From Chloroflexus aurantiacus J-10-fl (GTDB lineage: Bacteria; Chloroflexota; Chloroflexia; Chloroflexales; Chloroflexaceae), in assembly GCF_000018865.1 (NCBI RefSeq), contig NC_010175.1:4340001-4404000 (forward strand): a DNA stretch of 64,000 bases, read 5' to 3'. Made by a program: the position numbers and the translations under genes. The notes beneath the pieces were generated by a model that did not search any database, was not told the DNA's origin, and worked only from the letters and a program-made list of their open reading frames with translations. Below, in pieces: positions 35,265 through 45,000 of this stretch (the first letter of the stretch is position 1; each line of letters begins with the position of its first letter).

Positions 35265-36371
35265 TCAGGTGCTACGCTCGCTCAACCAGGCTTCCATCAG
35301 GGGCCAGGCACGTTTGCTGGCGCCACTGCCGACCATAATACCGATATGGCCACCTTTCAATTCGATCAATTTCTTATCTTTACTTCCGACCCGATCCATG
35401 ATTGAGCGTGATTGACAGTTGGGCACAATGTGATCTTTATCGGCAATCACATTCAAGAGATTAGCCCTGATATTCGCTACATCAACCACACGCCCTTCCA
35501 TCATAAGCCTGTTCTCCATCAAGCGGTTTTCGCGGAAAAATTCCACGACCCACTGACGGAAAGCAGCACCCGGAAAGTCGACGTTATCGGTCACCCACGT
35601 GTTCATCGCCAGCCATGCCTCGACGACTGCCGGGTTGTCGAGGTTGTCCCATAGCTTGAGGTAGGTGCCGATATAGTTCTCAACCGGCTTCAGCATCTTG
35701 TTGCCGTATTCGATCACGGCTGCCGGGACATTTCCAAACTGGCGAACCAGTTCATCAACGTTGTAATACTCGGTATTGAGCCAGCGACTGAAGGTACTTC
35801 CCTCTTTGTCGCTGAAATCGAGCGGTGCGGTAAGCAGGATCAAATTGCGCAGGCCATCATCGGGGCGCATCGCCGCGTAAATTGTGACAATCGTGGCTCC
35901 GATACACCAGCCGAGCATCGAGAACTCACGCTTACCGCTATGCCGCTGCATCGCCCGAATGGCCCGTGGCAGGAACTTCAGCGAATAATCTTCAAAATCG
36001 TAATGGGCATCTTCCAAGCCTGGACGGCCCCAATCGAGCAGATAGACTTCATAGCCGTGCTGGAGCAGGTATTCTACGAAGCTATTGCCGGGGCGCAGAT
36101 CGAAGATATACGGTCGATTGATCAAGGCGAAGACGAGCAAGATCGGTACCGGCTTGCGCTGCTCCGGTGGTACTTGCGGGTAGTAATGGTAAAGACGCAT
36201 CTTGTTCAACGCCCAGATCTGCTCTTTGGGCGTCTGACCGACAGCAACTCGGATACGATTGGTAGCGATGCGAGCAGCCATGTCACTGCTCTTCGTTGTG
36301 CGCTCGATCTCTTTCAGCAACTGCTCGGTCATCCGCTCAAGATCGATTGGCGCGGCATCAGAACTGGTCAT
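35265..36371 (-). CDS. phaC: class III polyhydroxyalkanoate synthase, PhaC subunit
   Basis: Polymerises (R)-3-hydroxyacyl-CoA into storage polyester on granules. 368 residues from ATG 36371 (AGGAGT upstream), the class III length. Alpha/beta hydrolase fold with the PHA-synthase lipase-like box GWCIGAT (nucleophile Cys 156), YLLDWGRPG, the Asp in VIADKDHIVPN and the His in LKGGHIGIMVGSGASKRAWP. It lies 12 bases after phaE, as expected for an obligate PhaC/PhaE complex. Confidence 0.94.
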   Translation of the reverse strand: MTSSDAAPIDLERMTEQLLKEIERTTKSSDMAARIATNRIRVAVGQTPKEQIWALNKMRLYHYYPQVPPEQRKPVPILLVFALINRPYIFDLRPGNSFVEYLLQHGYEVYLLDWGRPGLEDAHYDFEDYSLKFLPRAIRAMQRHSGKREFSMLGWCIGATIVTIYAAMRPDDGLRNLILLTAPLDFSDKEGSTFSRWLNTEYYNVDELVRQFGNVPAAVIEYGNKMLKPVENYIGTYLKLWDNLDNPAVVEAWLAMNTWVTDNVDFPGAAFRQWVVEFFRENRLMENRLMMEGRVVDVANIRANLLNVIADKDHIVPNCQSRSIMDRVGSKDKKLIELKGGHIGIMVGSGASKRAWPLMEAWLSERST

Positions 36372-36383
36372 GATCAAACACTC

Positions 36384-36863
36384 CTACTCTTTGTCTTCAG
36401 TCGTTGCCTTGCGGATACGACCGGAGGGACGGACGGCGGCAAGAGCGGTCAGTTGTTCCTCAATACCCCGCAGGCGTTCATCAATCACGCCAACGTCAAC
36501 CGCGGTGGGTGTTTGCGCAACTGCCAGCTTGCGCACCAGGTCAGTCAATTCATCGAGTTGAGCCTGCATATCATCGAGACGAAATTCGATGTTTGTTAAT
36601 CGTTCGGCCAGGGTCACTACCTCATTACGAGAGGGAAGCTGAGCCTGAGCCAGATAGCGCTCCATGTATTGTTGGACGGCCTGCTGTACCGGCCCTGAGA
36701 CGGCCAGGAGCGCATCGAGTTGGGCGCCAATCGCCTGAGAGAACGTTTCGGTATTGACCATCGCGGTCAGGCTTTTTGCCCATGCTTCCAGGCTGGCGTC
36801 GCGCCAGGCGCGCCAGGTCCCGATTGGATCATTCGGGTCAAAGCCATTTGGAGGCTGAGTCAT
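36384..36863 (-). CDS. phaE: class III PHA synthase, PhaE subunit (short form)
   Basis: Helical partner subunit that activates PhaC. 159 residues from ATG 36863 with a clear AAGGAGA ribosome binding site. It contains IGTWRAWRDASLEAWAKSLT near the N-terminus and a C-terminal coiled coil (LAERLTNIEFRLDDMQAQLDEL and LRGIEEQLTALA). PhaE of purple sulfur bacteria is roughly twice as long, so this is a reduced form. The assignment rests on position beside a class III PhaC and on the helical, coiled-coil character. Confidence 0.78.
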   Translation of the reverse strand: MTQPPNGFDPNDPIGTWRAWRDASLEAWAKSLTAMVNTETFSQAIGAQLDALLAVSGPVQQAVQQYMERYLAQAQLPSRNEVVTLAERLTNIEFRLDDMQAQLDELTDLVRKLAVAQTPTAVDVGVIDERLRGIEEQLTALAAVRPSGRIRKATTEDKE

Positions 36864-37194
36864 TGCCAATCTCCTTGTAATGACACGCCACAAAGGCGCG
36901 TTGAGATGCGCGGTTCTGCTTGTAGGGTAGTGATTGTAGTTACAGGATGGTTACATGCAGTATACACTGCTCAGGGCAGGGTGTGGTAAAGCTCTATACA
37001 CTCAGAGTTGAGGAGCTATAGAGTATGAGGGGTAGTATCCACAAGAGTTCGCAACGTGAAGTGTACCTGTTGCAATATCGCAGGATGGGGAAGACCCGTA
37101 AGGTTTCCCCATCCCCTGCAGGAACTATTGAGAATGGCGTCAGGTGTCGTTGATGAAGCGCAGTTGACACTGTGGAATCATCAACCCTAGCCGA
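36864..37194. other. intergenic region between phaE and the CPBP protease
   Basis: No gene. A strong hairpin (GGATGGGGAA/TTCCCCATCC, 37083-37114) lies downstream of the CPBP protease on the minus strand and probably ends its transcript. The remaining part would carry the phaEC promoter, not identified. Confidence 0.5.
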
Positions 37195-38169
37195 CTACAA
37201 CGCACGATCCGCTGTAACCGGTTGGGTGGCGACACGCTGGCCGGTTGCCGGCCACCACCAGATAATCGCGATGCTTAACAGCAGGACAATCGTTGTCACC
37301 AATCCGCCTTCCGGCCCGAATGCACCGCCGGTGAACCAGTCAGGACCGGTCTCAACCAGATTGAAGATCATGCCACCGCTAACCATCTGGCCGCTCACTT
37401 GCAGTCCGAAGAGGTTTCCCTGCGCCCAGTTCCAGATCGAATGGAAGGCACAGATACCCCACAGTGACTCTTCACGCAGAGCGTAGAGTGCGCCAAACAG
37501 ACCGTACAGAGCCAGATTGATCATTGCCAGCACACTCATGTTGGGGTTGAGAGCGTGCATAAAGGCAAAGAAGAGCGATGAGATGAGTAATCCGACCCAT
37601 ACCCGGTAGCGTGCCGAGAGGGTCGGTAACATCCAGCCCCGGGTGACAATTTCTTCGGCTGCGCCCTGAATCAGCCAGCCCGGGAAGAAGACAAGCACGA
37701 CTCCACCGAGCGCCGCCAGCCCAACCTGTGCAGGATCACTATCCTCGATAGCAATGTAACCCAAGAGTGCCATTAGCCCTACAGTTGCTGTGAATGCAGC
37801 CAACCCGATGAGCAGGCCGCGACCGTAGAGGAAGAGGATGCTTCCCCGCTCGAAGCCAAGAGTGGTGAAAGAACGTCGCTCGTAAAAGCGTATCCACAAC
37901 CAGGTGAACAGAATCATTGCCCCGAAGGCCACCATTAACTGAAGGGACAACCCAAGCCCTGATAGCAGCGGCGGTTGGGTAAGCGCACTCTCTTCAGTTA
38001 TCGGTATGATACCGGCGAGGAAAAGCATGAAGACAATCGGCAAGGCAAAAAGCTGCGAACCAAAAGCGATGAATAAACCAACCAGTATCACTGCCCACCA
38101 GGGTGGTAGACGTTGACCACTGCGCGCCAGATCGTACAGACGGTTGTGCGTAAGCCACTGAGGGATCAT
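37195..38169 (-). CDS. CPBP family intramembrane metalloprotease
   Basis: A polytopic membrane protein of 324 residues with about eight helices. It carries the CPBP (Abi) glutamic-type motifs: EEIVTRGW (EExxxR), FAFMHALNP (His) and FHSIWNWAQG (HxxxN/D). The family includes CAAX prenyl proteases and bacteriocin self-immunity proteins. The substrate is unknown, and there is no prenylation system nearby. It is separate from the second CPBP gene at 40319, with low overall similarity. Confidence 0.88.
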   Translation of the reverse strand: MIPQWLTHNRLYDLARSGQRLPPWWAVILVGLFIAFGSQLFALPIVFMLFLAGIIPITEESALTQPPLLSGLGLSLQLMVAFGAMILFTWLWIRFYERRSFTTLGFERGSILFLYGRGLLIGLAAFTATVGLMALLGYIAIEDSDPAQVGLAALGGVVLVFFPGWLIQGAAEEIVTRGWMLPTLSARYRVWVGLLISSLFFAFMHALNPNMSVLAMINLALYGLFGALYALREESLWGICAFHSIWNWAQGNLFGLQVSGQMVSGGMIFNLVETGPDWFTGGAFGPEGGLVTTIVLLLSIAIIWWWPATGQRVATQPVTADRAL

Positions 38170-38410
38170 ATCTGCTCCTTATTATCAATAATAATATCGT
38201 TATCATTTATTCTAACAATAACCATACATCGTCGTCAAGAGGGATCGAGTCGGGTAAAAGATGATCTGTAACCCTGGCTCTGCTACCCCTGGTGTTGGTT
38301 GTGCAAGCGACCTGTGCGTCCGGGTGACATCACTATCGTTCAGGTGTGATCCTCGTGCTACGGTGTTAACAGGTATGCCATTGGCGAGTCGCCGGTGGAT
38401 TGGTGTGGGT

Positions 38411-38438
38411 GTAGGGGCGACGCATGCGTCGCCCCTAC
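38411..38438. repeat. GTAGGGGC palindrome, copy 2
   Basis: Perfect 28-bp palindrome with arm GTAGGGGCGACGCA, no loop. Confidence 0.85.
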
Positions 38439-38939
38439 TGGCGCTGGTGCCGGGAAGCCATGCATTACCCATAACTGGCGTCAACCACGTGCGTATCAGC
38501 GAGTATGAACGCCACGGGTGCTGTTGTGGGCAACTGGCCCGGTGGCAACGCGCAGCTCCAGCCGTGCTATCACGTACTGGAAAGGTTGCCTTACGCGCCC
38601 ATCATGTGCGTGTCGCAGGGTTTGGAGTGCGGCAGCCATGCTGCCGCGCCAGCCGTACACACGATCCGGCGCGTGTCACAACGTTCCTCATCCTGGTCAC
38701 GGAGAAACTGGATGTGATCGTTTCGATCAGCGAGTCGGTCCGGCATGAATGCGATACCTGTGTGTAAACGTTTGGTTATACCAGGTTCGTGCCTGCGCAC
38801 CATTGGCTACAGCCAGCACCTGACGGCGGTTGAGAGGATGCCTCCACGCAGGCTGGAAGTCTGCGCCATGGAGAGCTGCCACGGGGAGCGCTTGCAGCCC
38901 GGCCTAACGCAGCGTGACGTGTGAGTAATGCATAGGGTA

Positions 38940-39163
38940 AAGGGAGGGGCTTTATTGCTGGCGGCAAGCGAATCGGCGGCCTGTACACTGGAGAGTCGCT
39001 GGTGGATTGTCATCGGCAACGCATGCGACGCTCCTCCTGGCGCTAGCATCCAGCGTCGGCATCGTAGGGGCGACGCATGCGTCGCCTCTACTGGCTCCGG
39101 TGCAGGGAAAGGAGGGGCTTTATTGCTGGTGGTACAGCGAGCAGGCAGCCGGTACAATTGGAC
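38940..39163 (+). repeat. diverged direct repeat around a palindrome
   Basis: AGGGGCTTTATTGCTGG plus a further 30-40 related bases occur near 38946 and again near 39114, framing palindrome copy 3. It looks like remnants of a small non-autonomous element. Confidence 0.6.
39064..39091. repeat. GTAGGGGC palindrome, copy 3
   Basis: Same 28-bp palindrome as copy 2 with one mismatch in the right arm (GCCTCTAC). Confidence 0.85.
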
Positions 39164-39287
39164 AACCGGGTGCATAGCGACAGGCAGCATTAGTACAGGT
39201 AAGTCGCCACAAAGTAGTGAAGCTTTCCGGAATGAACATCTGGCGATAGTGTAACTTGTTGAAAGAGAAGAATGAAATCCATGGGGC

Positions 39288-39316
39288 TAGACAGTGAGGA
39301 TAGAGTACGGTATACT
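39288..39316 (+). promoter_or_regulatory. sigma70-type promoter of the sdpR operon
   Basis: TAGACA (39288-39293), exact 17-base spacer, TATACT (39311-39316), giving a short leader of about 25 bases. An autorepressor would be expected to bind here. Confidence 0.65.
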
Positions 39317-39346
39317 CATGTCAGGAATATTTAGAAACTTGGCTAA

Positions 39347-39652
39347 ATGTCTATGGAACAGTCGATAACTCGCACTCTTCAGGCACTCTCGGATCCGACG
39401 CGGCGGGCGATCATTCGAATGCTCAACGAGCGCGATATGACCGCTGGCGAAATTGCTGCCCACTTCGCGATCTCGGCACCGAGTGTTTCTCATCATTTGA
39501 ATGTATTGAAAACAGCCGATCTGGTGACTGCCGAGCGACAGGGGCAGCGGATTGTGTATCGGTTAAATGCTACGGTTTTGCAAGAGATGCTCAGTAGCTT
39601 GCTGGATTTATTGCGCATCGGCGTCGAGCGGAAGGAGGACGGACATGCGTAA
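39347..39652 (+). CDS. ArsR-family autorepressor (SdpR-like)
   Basis: A 101-residue winged-HTH repressor: ITRTLQALSDPTRRAIIRML, recognition region GEIAAHFAISAPSVSHHLNV, wing TAERQGQRIVYRLN. There are no metal-binding cysteines, so it is not a classic metal sensor. The next gene, overlapping by 8 bases, is an SdpI-family membrane protein, the same pair as sdpR-sdpI in Bacillus. In Bacillus SdpI captures SdpR at the membrane when toxin binds and so relieves repression. By analogy this protein probably represses its own operon. Confidence 0.85.
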   Translation: MSMEQSITRTLQALSDPTRRAIIRMLNERDMTAGEIAAHFAISAPSVSHHLNVLKTADLVTAERQGQRIVYRLNATVLQEMLSSLLDLLRIGVERKEDGHA

Positions 39653-40286
39653 TCTACGGTTGATGCTGGTCGTTGTGGTGCTGATGTGGGGGTTTGGTCT
39701 GATCATGCTACCGTCCATTCCCGATCCGGCGCCTATCCACTGGAATGCTGTAGGTGAGGTAGATGGCTATGGCAGTCCGTGGATTGTAGCTTTGTTGCCA
39801 CCAATCATGGCAACAATCATGGCTCTCCTGGCATTGGTGTTGCCACGCATCGACCCACGTGGTCAGGGGTATACGGGATTTTTCCGTACCTATGCGCTGA
39901 TTATGAACAGTCTGGTGCTGTTTTTTGCCGGGTTACAGGTCATTACGATTGGCGTGGCTGTGGGATGGCCGGTCAGCGTTCCGCGTCTACTAAGTGTGGG
40001 AATGTCACTCTTGATCATCGTGTTGGGTAACGAGTTAGGACGGGTAACTCCCAACTATTTTGTCGGTATTCGTACACCGTGGACACTCGCCGATCCCGAC
40101 GTCTGGCGCAAGACACATCGGGTTGGGGCCAGGTTGTTTGTCGCTGGTGGTGGCCTGGCTGCTCTGTCCAGTCTGGTGGTGCCTGAAGCGTGGCTCTTCG
40201 TGGCAACCTTGTTATTCGTGATCGTACCGGTGCTGGCAACGATTCCGTATTCGTATGTGGTCTGGCGGCAATTACGGAGTGGTTAA
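39645..40286 (+). CDS. SdpI-family immunity/signal membrane protein
   Basis: 213 residues with about six membrane helices. ATG 39645 overlaps the repressor stop and has GGAGGA upstream. It starts with the DUF1648-type stretch LPSIPDPAPIHWNAVGEVDGYG, followed by LPPIMATIMALLALVLPRID, and has the SdpI block RVTPNYFVGIRTPWTLADPDVWRKTHRVGARLF. In Bacillus SdpI gives immunity to the SdpC killing factor and doubles as a sensor. No sdpABC toxin genes are present in this window, so the signal is unknown. Confidence 0.87.
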   Translation: MRNLRLMLVVVVLMWGFGLIMLPSIPDPAPIHWNAVGEVDGYGSPWIVALLPPIMATIMALLALVLPRIDPRGQGYTGFFRTYALIMNSLVLFFAGLQVITIGVAVGWPVSVPRLLSVGMSLLIIVLGNELGRVTPNYFVGIRTPWTLADPDVWRKTHRVGARLFVAGGGLAALSSLVVPEAWLFVATLLFVIVPVLATIPYSYVVWRQLRSG

Positions 40287-40318
40287 GTATTTGCCGCGAA
40301 GAAGAGAAGGAAACGTGA

Positions 40319-41260
40319 ATGGCTGCTCTCAATTGGCGAGGTATAGGCTGGTTTACTGGATTAGCAATGGGCTTCGCGTGGCTCTGCTGCTTACCACTCT
40401 GGCTCAGTGGTCAGGGTCTAAATCATCCGTTAGCGTTTGCACTCATCTTACTAATGATGTTTACGCCATCGCTGGCGACGCTCATTGTAGTACGCTGGAT
40501 CAGTCCACCACCGGTTGGTATCGTCAAAGCAACCGGTCTGGGGTTGGGAAAGGGACGGCGATGGGGATGGTACTGGTTGTTTGCCTGGACAGTACCGGCG
40601 CTGGTGATGGTCATTTCGCCATTTTTCAGTGCGTTGCTTGGGGTCTACGACCTCGATCTGTCGCTGTCAGGCTTTCGTGAGTTGTTGAACACAGCGGGCG
40701 CAGGTGATGCGCTGGCTAACGTATCACTATGGCCGATTGTGATCACGCAGTTGCTGGTTGCGCTGGCAATTGGCCCGCTGTTAAACGCGATTCCGGTGTT
40801 TGGTGAAGAGTGGGGCTGGCGCGGGTATTTGCTACCCCAACTGCTGCCACTTGGTCAATGGCCGGCGCTGATCATCAGTGGCGTCATCTGGGGCTTGTGG
40901 CATGCCCCGATTATCCTCCTGGGTTACAACTATCCCACCAATCCGGTGTTGGGTGTAGTGATGATGACGGTCTTCTGTGTGCTGGTGGGTACGCTGCTCG
41001 GCTGGACACGACTCGCAACTGGAAGTGTCTGGCCAGCCGTTATCGGTCACGCCGGCTTGAATGCCTTTGGCGGAGTGGTTGCCCTTTTTGCCCGTGCCGG
41101 CTCATCAGTCGACACCATTTGGGCGACGGCCCTGGGCATAACCGGCTGGCCGTTGTGGTTGATGGTCATCGCCATCCTTGTTCTTGCTCGCCGGTTGCCG
41201 GTGAGTGATGCGCCTGATAATCCAGGGAGGATGGACATGGTGTCAACAACTGTTAGATAG
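40319..41260 (+). CDS. CPBP family intramembrane metalloprotease in the sdp-type operon
   Basis: 313 residues, about eight helices. Motifs: FGEEWGWRGYLLPQL (EExxxR), GVIWGLWHAPIILLG (His) and VIGHAGLNAFGG (HxxxN). It lies 32 bases after the SdpI gene with AAGGAAACG before the ATG, so it is the third gene of the operon. CPBP proteins often accompany peptide bacteriocin loci as processing or immunity factors; such a role is inferred from context. Confidence 0.88.
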   Translation: MAALNWRGIGWFTGLAMGFAWLCCLPLWLSGQGLNHPLAFALILLMMFTPSLATLIVVRWISPPPVGIVKATGLGLGKGRRWGWYWLFAWTVPALVMVISPFFSALLGVYDLDLSLSGFRELLNTAGAGDALANVSLWPIVITQLLVALAIGPLLNAIPVFGEEWGWRGYLLPQLLPLGQWPALIISGVIWGLWHAPIILLGYNYPTNPVLGVVMMTVFCVLVGTLLGWTRLATGSVWPAVIGHAGLNAFGGVVALFARAGSSVDTIWATALGITGWPLWLMVIAILVLARRLPVSDAPDNPGRMDMVSTTVR

Positions 41261-41287
41261 TATATTTCTCGCTTTAATTAATTATGG

Positions 41288-41315
41288 CCACAGAGCAACT
41301 CTGTGGTCTTTTTTT
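41288..41315 (+). terminator. intrinsic terminator of the sdp-type operon
   Basis: CCACAGAG-CAA-CTCTGTGG followed by TC and a run of eight or nine T. A textbook rho-independent terminator. Confidence 0.9.
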
Positions 41316-41361
41316 TGTGAATTTTTGTATTTTAAACTAATTTTTGATAAGTAAATAGATA

Positions 41362-41389
41362 TTGACATTTGTTTTTTGGGTGATAAAAT
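41362..41389 (+). promoter_or_regulatory. sigma70-type promoter for the emfourin-like / M4 protease genes
   Basis: TTGACA (41362-41367), 16-base spacer, TAAAAT (41384-41389), about 180 bases before the first start codon. Confidence 0.6.
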
Positions 41390-41569
41390 AAAGAAGAGTT
41401 GTTTTTCATTGCCTTATTGGTTAATTGTTCAATGCCTCTTTTTAATCATTTAATTCTTTTTAGAAATTTTTAACAAACTACTGTACGTGTCAAACCTTGT
41501 TGTTGTCCGAGTAGATGGTGTGTTATCGACATCAGAAGATTTCAGGTGTGAAACGAAAGGTGATATTGT

Positions 41570-42049
41570 ATGGTGGAACATTGCTACCCTCAGAGAAAGC
41601 GAAGCAGGCATGCCTCTTCCTTCTGGAGATACGTTTTGGCTGTCTGCTTCTTACTCTTCCTGTTGAGTATTGCTGGATGCGCATTTGCCTCTGTTCAGCC
41701 CCGTAAAGCGAAGGCCTTGATCTTTACGCGCAGTGGTGGTTTTGCCGGCGTCTCCGATGAGCTAACTATTGATCTGGAGACAGGCACTGCGCATTTACAG
41801 AACGGAAAGGAAATACGAACCACAACACTATCACAAGAACAACGTACACGCCTGCAAGCACTAATTGCAGGTCTTGATCTGAGTAGTCTCCCGGCAACGC
41901 CGTCGCAAGAGCAATGTTGTGATTTGTTGATGTATCGGATTCAGATTGACACCGTCGTTATTCAAACCACTGATGGAGAGATACCGCCTGCGTTGCAGCC
42001 ATTAATTGCAGAACTGAATGTGATAGTGTCAGGAATGCTCTCTCAATAG
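41570..42049 (+). CDS. emfourin-like lipoprotein, putative inhibitor of the adjacent M4 protease
   Basis: A 159-residue protein. A basic N-terminus (PQRKRSRH), a hydrophobic segment YVLAVCFLLFLLSIAGC and lipobox SIAGC indicate membrane anchoring outside the cell. The mature domain begins ALIFTRSGGFAGVSDELTID. The RSGGFAG block and overall size match emfourin, the inhibitor of protealysin-type M4 proteases, whose gene normally neighbours the protease. Here the M4 protease starts 42 bases downstream. I read it as a lipid-anchored emfourin that protects the cell surface or delays protease activation. There is a Cys pair (EQCCDLLMY) not needed for the family. The link is by motif and context only. 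Confidence 0.7.
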   Translation: MVEHCYPQRKRSRHASSFWRYVLAVCFLLFLLSIAGCAFASVQPRKAKALIFTRSGGFAGVSDELTIDLETGTAHLQNGKEIRTTTLSQEQRTRLQALIAGLDLSSLPATPSQEQCCDLLMYRIQIDTVVIQTTDGEIPPALQPLIAELNVIVSGMLSQ

Positions 42050-42091
42050 CCCGGTTCATAAATGTTGGGTGTAACGAAAGGGAGGGGTTAT

Positions 42092-45000
42092 ATGCGTACA
42101 CGTCGCGTCTTTTCCTGGCTCACACTTATCATCGTGTTCTGTTGGCAACTAGGACTGGTCGCTTCATTCTCGCCAGCTCCTGTCGTATTGGCGGCCCCTC
42201 CGAGCGAGCGACCACAGCGAGTCTTTGTAGATGAGTTTGTTGCTCCCCATCCAACCCTTGCAGTAGCATTGCCGGGTGCTGCCGGCAATGATCCGAAGAC
42301 GGTTGCGCTCGACTTTTTACAAGGGCCAGGTGTAAGTTTGGTGAATACTGTGAGTGATCTCACCTGGATGCCTGTACGAAGCGAGGCAGTTGATGAGGGT
42401 GTGACGGTAGTCCGGCTAGGTCAGTACAAAGATCAAATTCGGATTTGGGGTGCCGATCTGGCGCTTCAGGTGGCTGGTGATACGGTACGTAGTGTCAGTG
42501 GTGCATTTATTCCACAAGTGTCGGCAGATACAAAGCCAGTGATTTCTCTGGATGAAGCGATCAAGCTGGCAACTGTGGCCTTGCAGAACGACCCACCGCG
42601 GCACGATGACGCGGAACTTGCTTTCCTGACCACGGCTTTTGCCAAGGCTCGTCTTGACGAGCATGAACTGGTCTTTTTCAATCCTGAGCTGTTTGGATTG
42701 GAAGAGAGTGATACAGCCCTTGCCTATCGGTTAGTGTTAACAGCGCCAGATGACAGTGTCAGCGCAACCGTTGTCGTTGATGCGATATCCGGTAAAGTTC
42801 GTCTCAGTTTTTCGAACTATCACAGCGGGTTGAATCGAGTAATTCGGGATGCTGGTGGGGTAAGTACGACATCTGGAAGTGTATGTTATACCGAAAGTGG
42901 CCCTTCCGGTACGCCACATCCTGATTGTGTAGCAGCTTTTACGAATACCGGTCTAACATACAACTATTTCTGGAGCACCTTTGCTCGTGATAGCTATAAT
43001 GGGTCTGGTGCTACTATGATTGCAGTCGTGCGGTATGGCACGGCTGCAAATGCTTTCTGGAATGGGTCGCTAACAGCGTATGGACCAGGCTTTGCTACTC
43101 GCGATGTTGTAGCCCACGAATGGACGCATGCGGTAACGCAGTATACTGCCGGTCTCATTTATAACGGTCAATCGGGTGCTCTAAACGAGTCGTTCTCTGA
43201 TGTGTTTGGGGCGATGGTTGATAGCGACGACTGGCTGATGGGTGAAGACACACCAATTGGTGTGATCCGTAGTCTAGCTAATCCCCCTGCGTACAATCAA
43301 CCTGATCGAGTGAGTAATTATGTGTGTACCACCAGTGATAATGGCGGAGTACACATTAATAGTGGTATCCCCAATAAAGCGGCATACCTGATGGCCGAGG
43401 GTGGAACGTTCAACGGACGCACGATCACCGCGATTGGTCGTCTTGCTACTGCGCGCATTTTTTACCGTGCGCTTACTGGTTACTTAACCTCGGCATCCAC
43501 ATTCACAGACTTGTATAACGCTTTGCTGGCAGCGGCATCTTCGCTGTATGGCTCATCGTCATCGCAGTATCAGGCAACGCTTAATGCTGCTCAGGCAGTA
43601 GGGCTCAATACACCGGTTCCTTGTGGTGGTTCGGCTACACCTGATAGTTATGAACCCGATAACAGTCCAGCTACAGCAAGCTCGATCACAGTTAACAGTG
43701 CGGCACAAAACCACAACTTCCATATAGCCGGTGATCAGGACTGGGTCACATTCAATGCAACGAGTGGAACCGTTTATACAATTCGGACCAGCGGTTTGCA
43801 GAGCAGTGCTGATACCGTTCTGGCATTGTTTGCGAATAATGGGTCTCTCCTGTTGACCCAAAATGACGATTACGGCGGTAGCCTGGCATCACAGATTGTC
43901 TGGACGGCAACAGCCAATGCACCTCTGCACGTGCGGGTTACCAATTTTGGTGGCCGGGGTGGTGCGAATACTGGCTACAGCCTGACCGTGACATCATCTG
44001 CTCCAACAACGCCACCCGATGCATACGAACCTGATAACGCGCTTAGCACTGCCAGATCAATTACAGTGGGTGGTGCAGCACAGCGTCACAACTTCCATAT
44101 CGCCGGTGATCAAGATTGGGTGCGGTTTAGTGCAACAGCGGGTACTACGTATCGTATCGAGACACTTAATCTCGGTGCAACCGCTGACACTGTGCTTGAA
44201 CTGTACAATGGGAGTGCTGTACGCCTGACCTACAATGATGATTACGGTGGTACTCTGGCATCACGAATCGATTGGTATGCGCCAACCAGTGGTACCTTCT
44301 TCGTAAGAGTACGACATTACAGCTCTGCTGCGTATGGTACAACGACCAGTTACGATATACGAGTTCTAGGTATACCGGTAACTGGTGACAGCTATGAACC
44401 TGACAACAGCCAGAGTACGGCCCGGCCAATTGCGGTCAATGGCGCAACGCAGACCCATACCTTCCACGTTCCAGGCGATCAGGACTGGGTATGCTTTAAT
44501 GCCGTAGCCGGACAATCGTATGTCATCGAGACGTTGAATCTGGCCTCTGGTAATGATACTGTCCTCGAGTTGTATAACAGTAGCGGAACCCTGCTGGCCT
44601 ACAATGATGATTACGGCGGTACTCTGGCATCACGTATTGGATACACCTCACCTGTGGCGCAACAGTTGTGTGTGAAGGTGAGGCATTACAGCAGTAGTGC
44701 CGGTGGTACGCATTTGCGGTATGATTTACGCGTTGTAACAGTCGATAGCGCCACTCCTGACTCGTATGAGCCGGACAACTCCCCTTCAGAAGCTCGTACA
44801 ATTACACCAGGGACACTCGATGCGCCCAATACAACGATTCATAACTTCCACGTCGCGGGTGATCAGGACTGGGTAAGCCTTACTGCGGTTGCCGGTGGTT
44901 TCTACCGCTTTGAAACCGATAGCCTTGAGTCACGTGCCGATACCGTCATTTCACTCTTCAACTCATCGCTATCGCTGTTGGCTGAAGACGACGATGGTGG

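Larger units (their letters stand above)
38170..39287. other. gene-free repeat zone
   Basis: About 1.1 kb with no convincing coding sequence. It holds two GTAGGGGC palindromes (38411, 39064), a GCGGCAGCCATGCTGCCGC dyad near 38630 and two diverged copies of a block beginning AGGGGCTTTATTGCTGG. Short open frames here have no family features. Confidence 0.6.
41261..41569. other. AT-rich spacer before the emfourin-like gene
   Basis: No gene. The stretch 41310-41500 is distinctly AT-rich compared with surrounding DNA. It holds the operon terminator on its left and a good promoter (41362-41389) on its right. Confidence 0.6.

Noticed and set aside
38261-39254. Several 70-170-residue open frames in the gene-free zone
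   Set aside because: Palindromes and repeats generate them on both strands; none shows a conserved motif or start signals.
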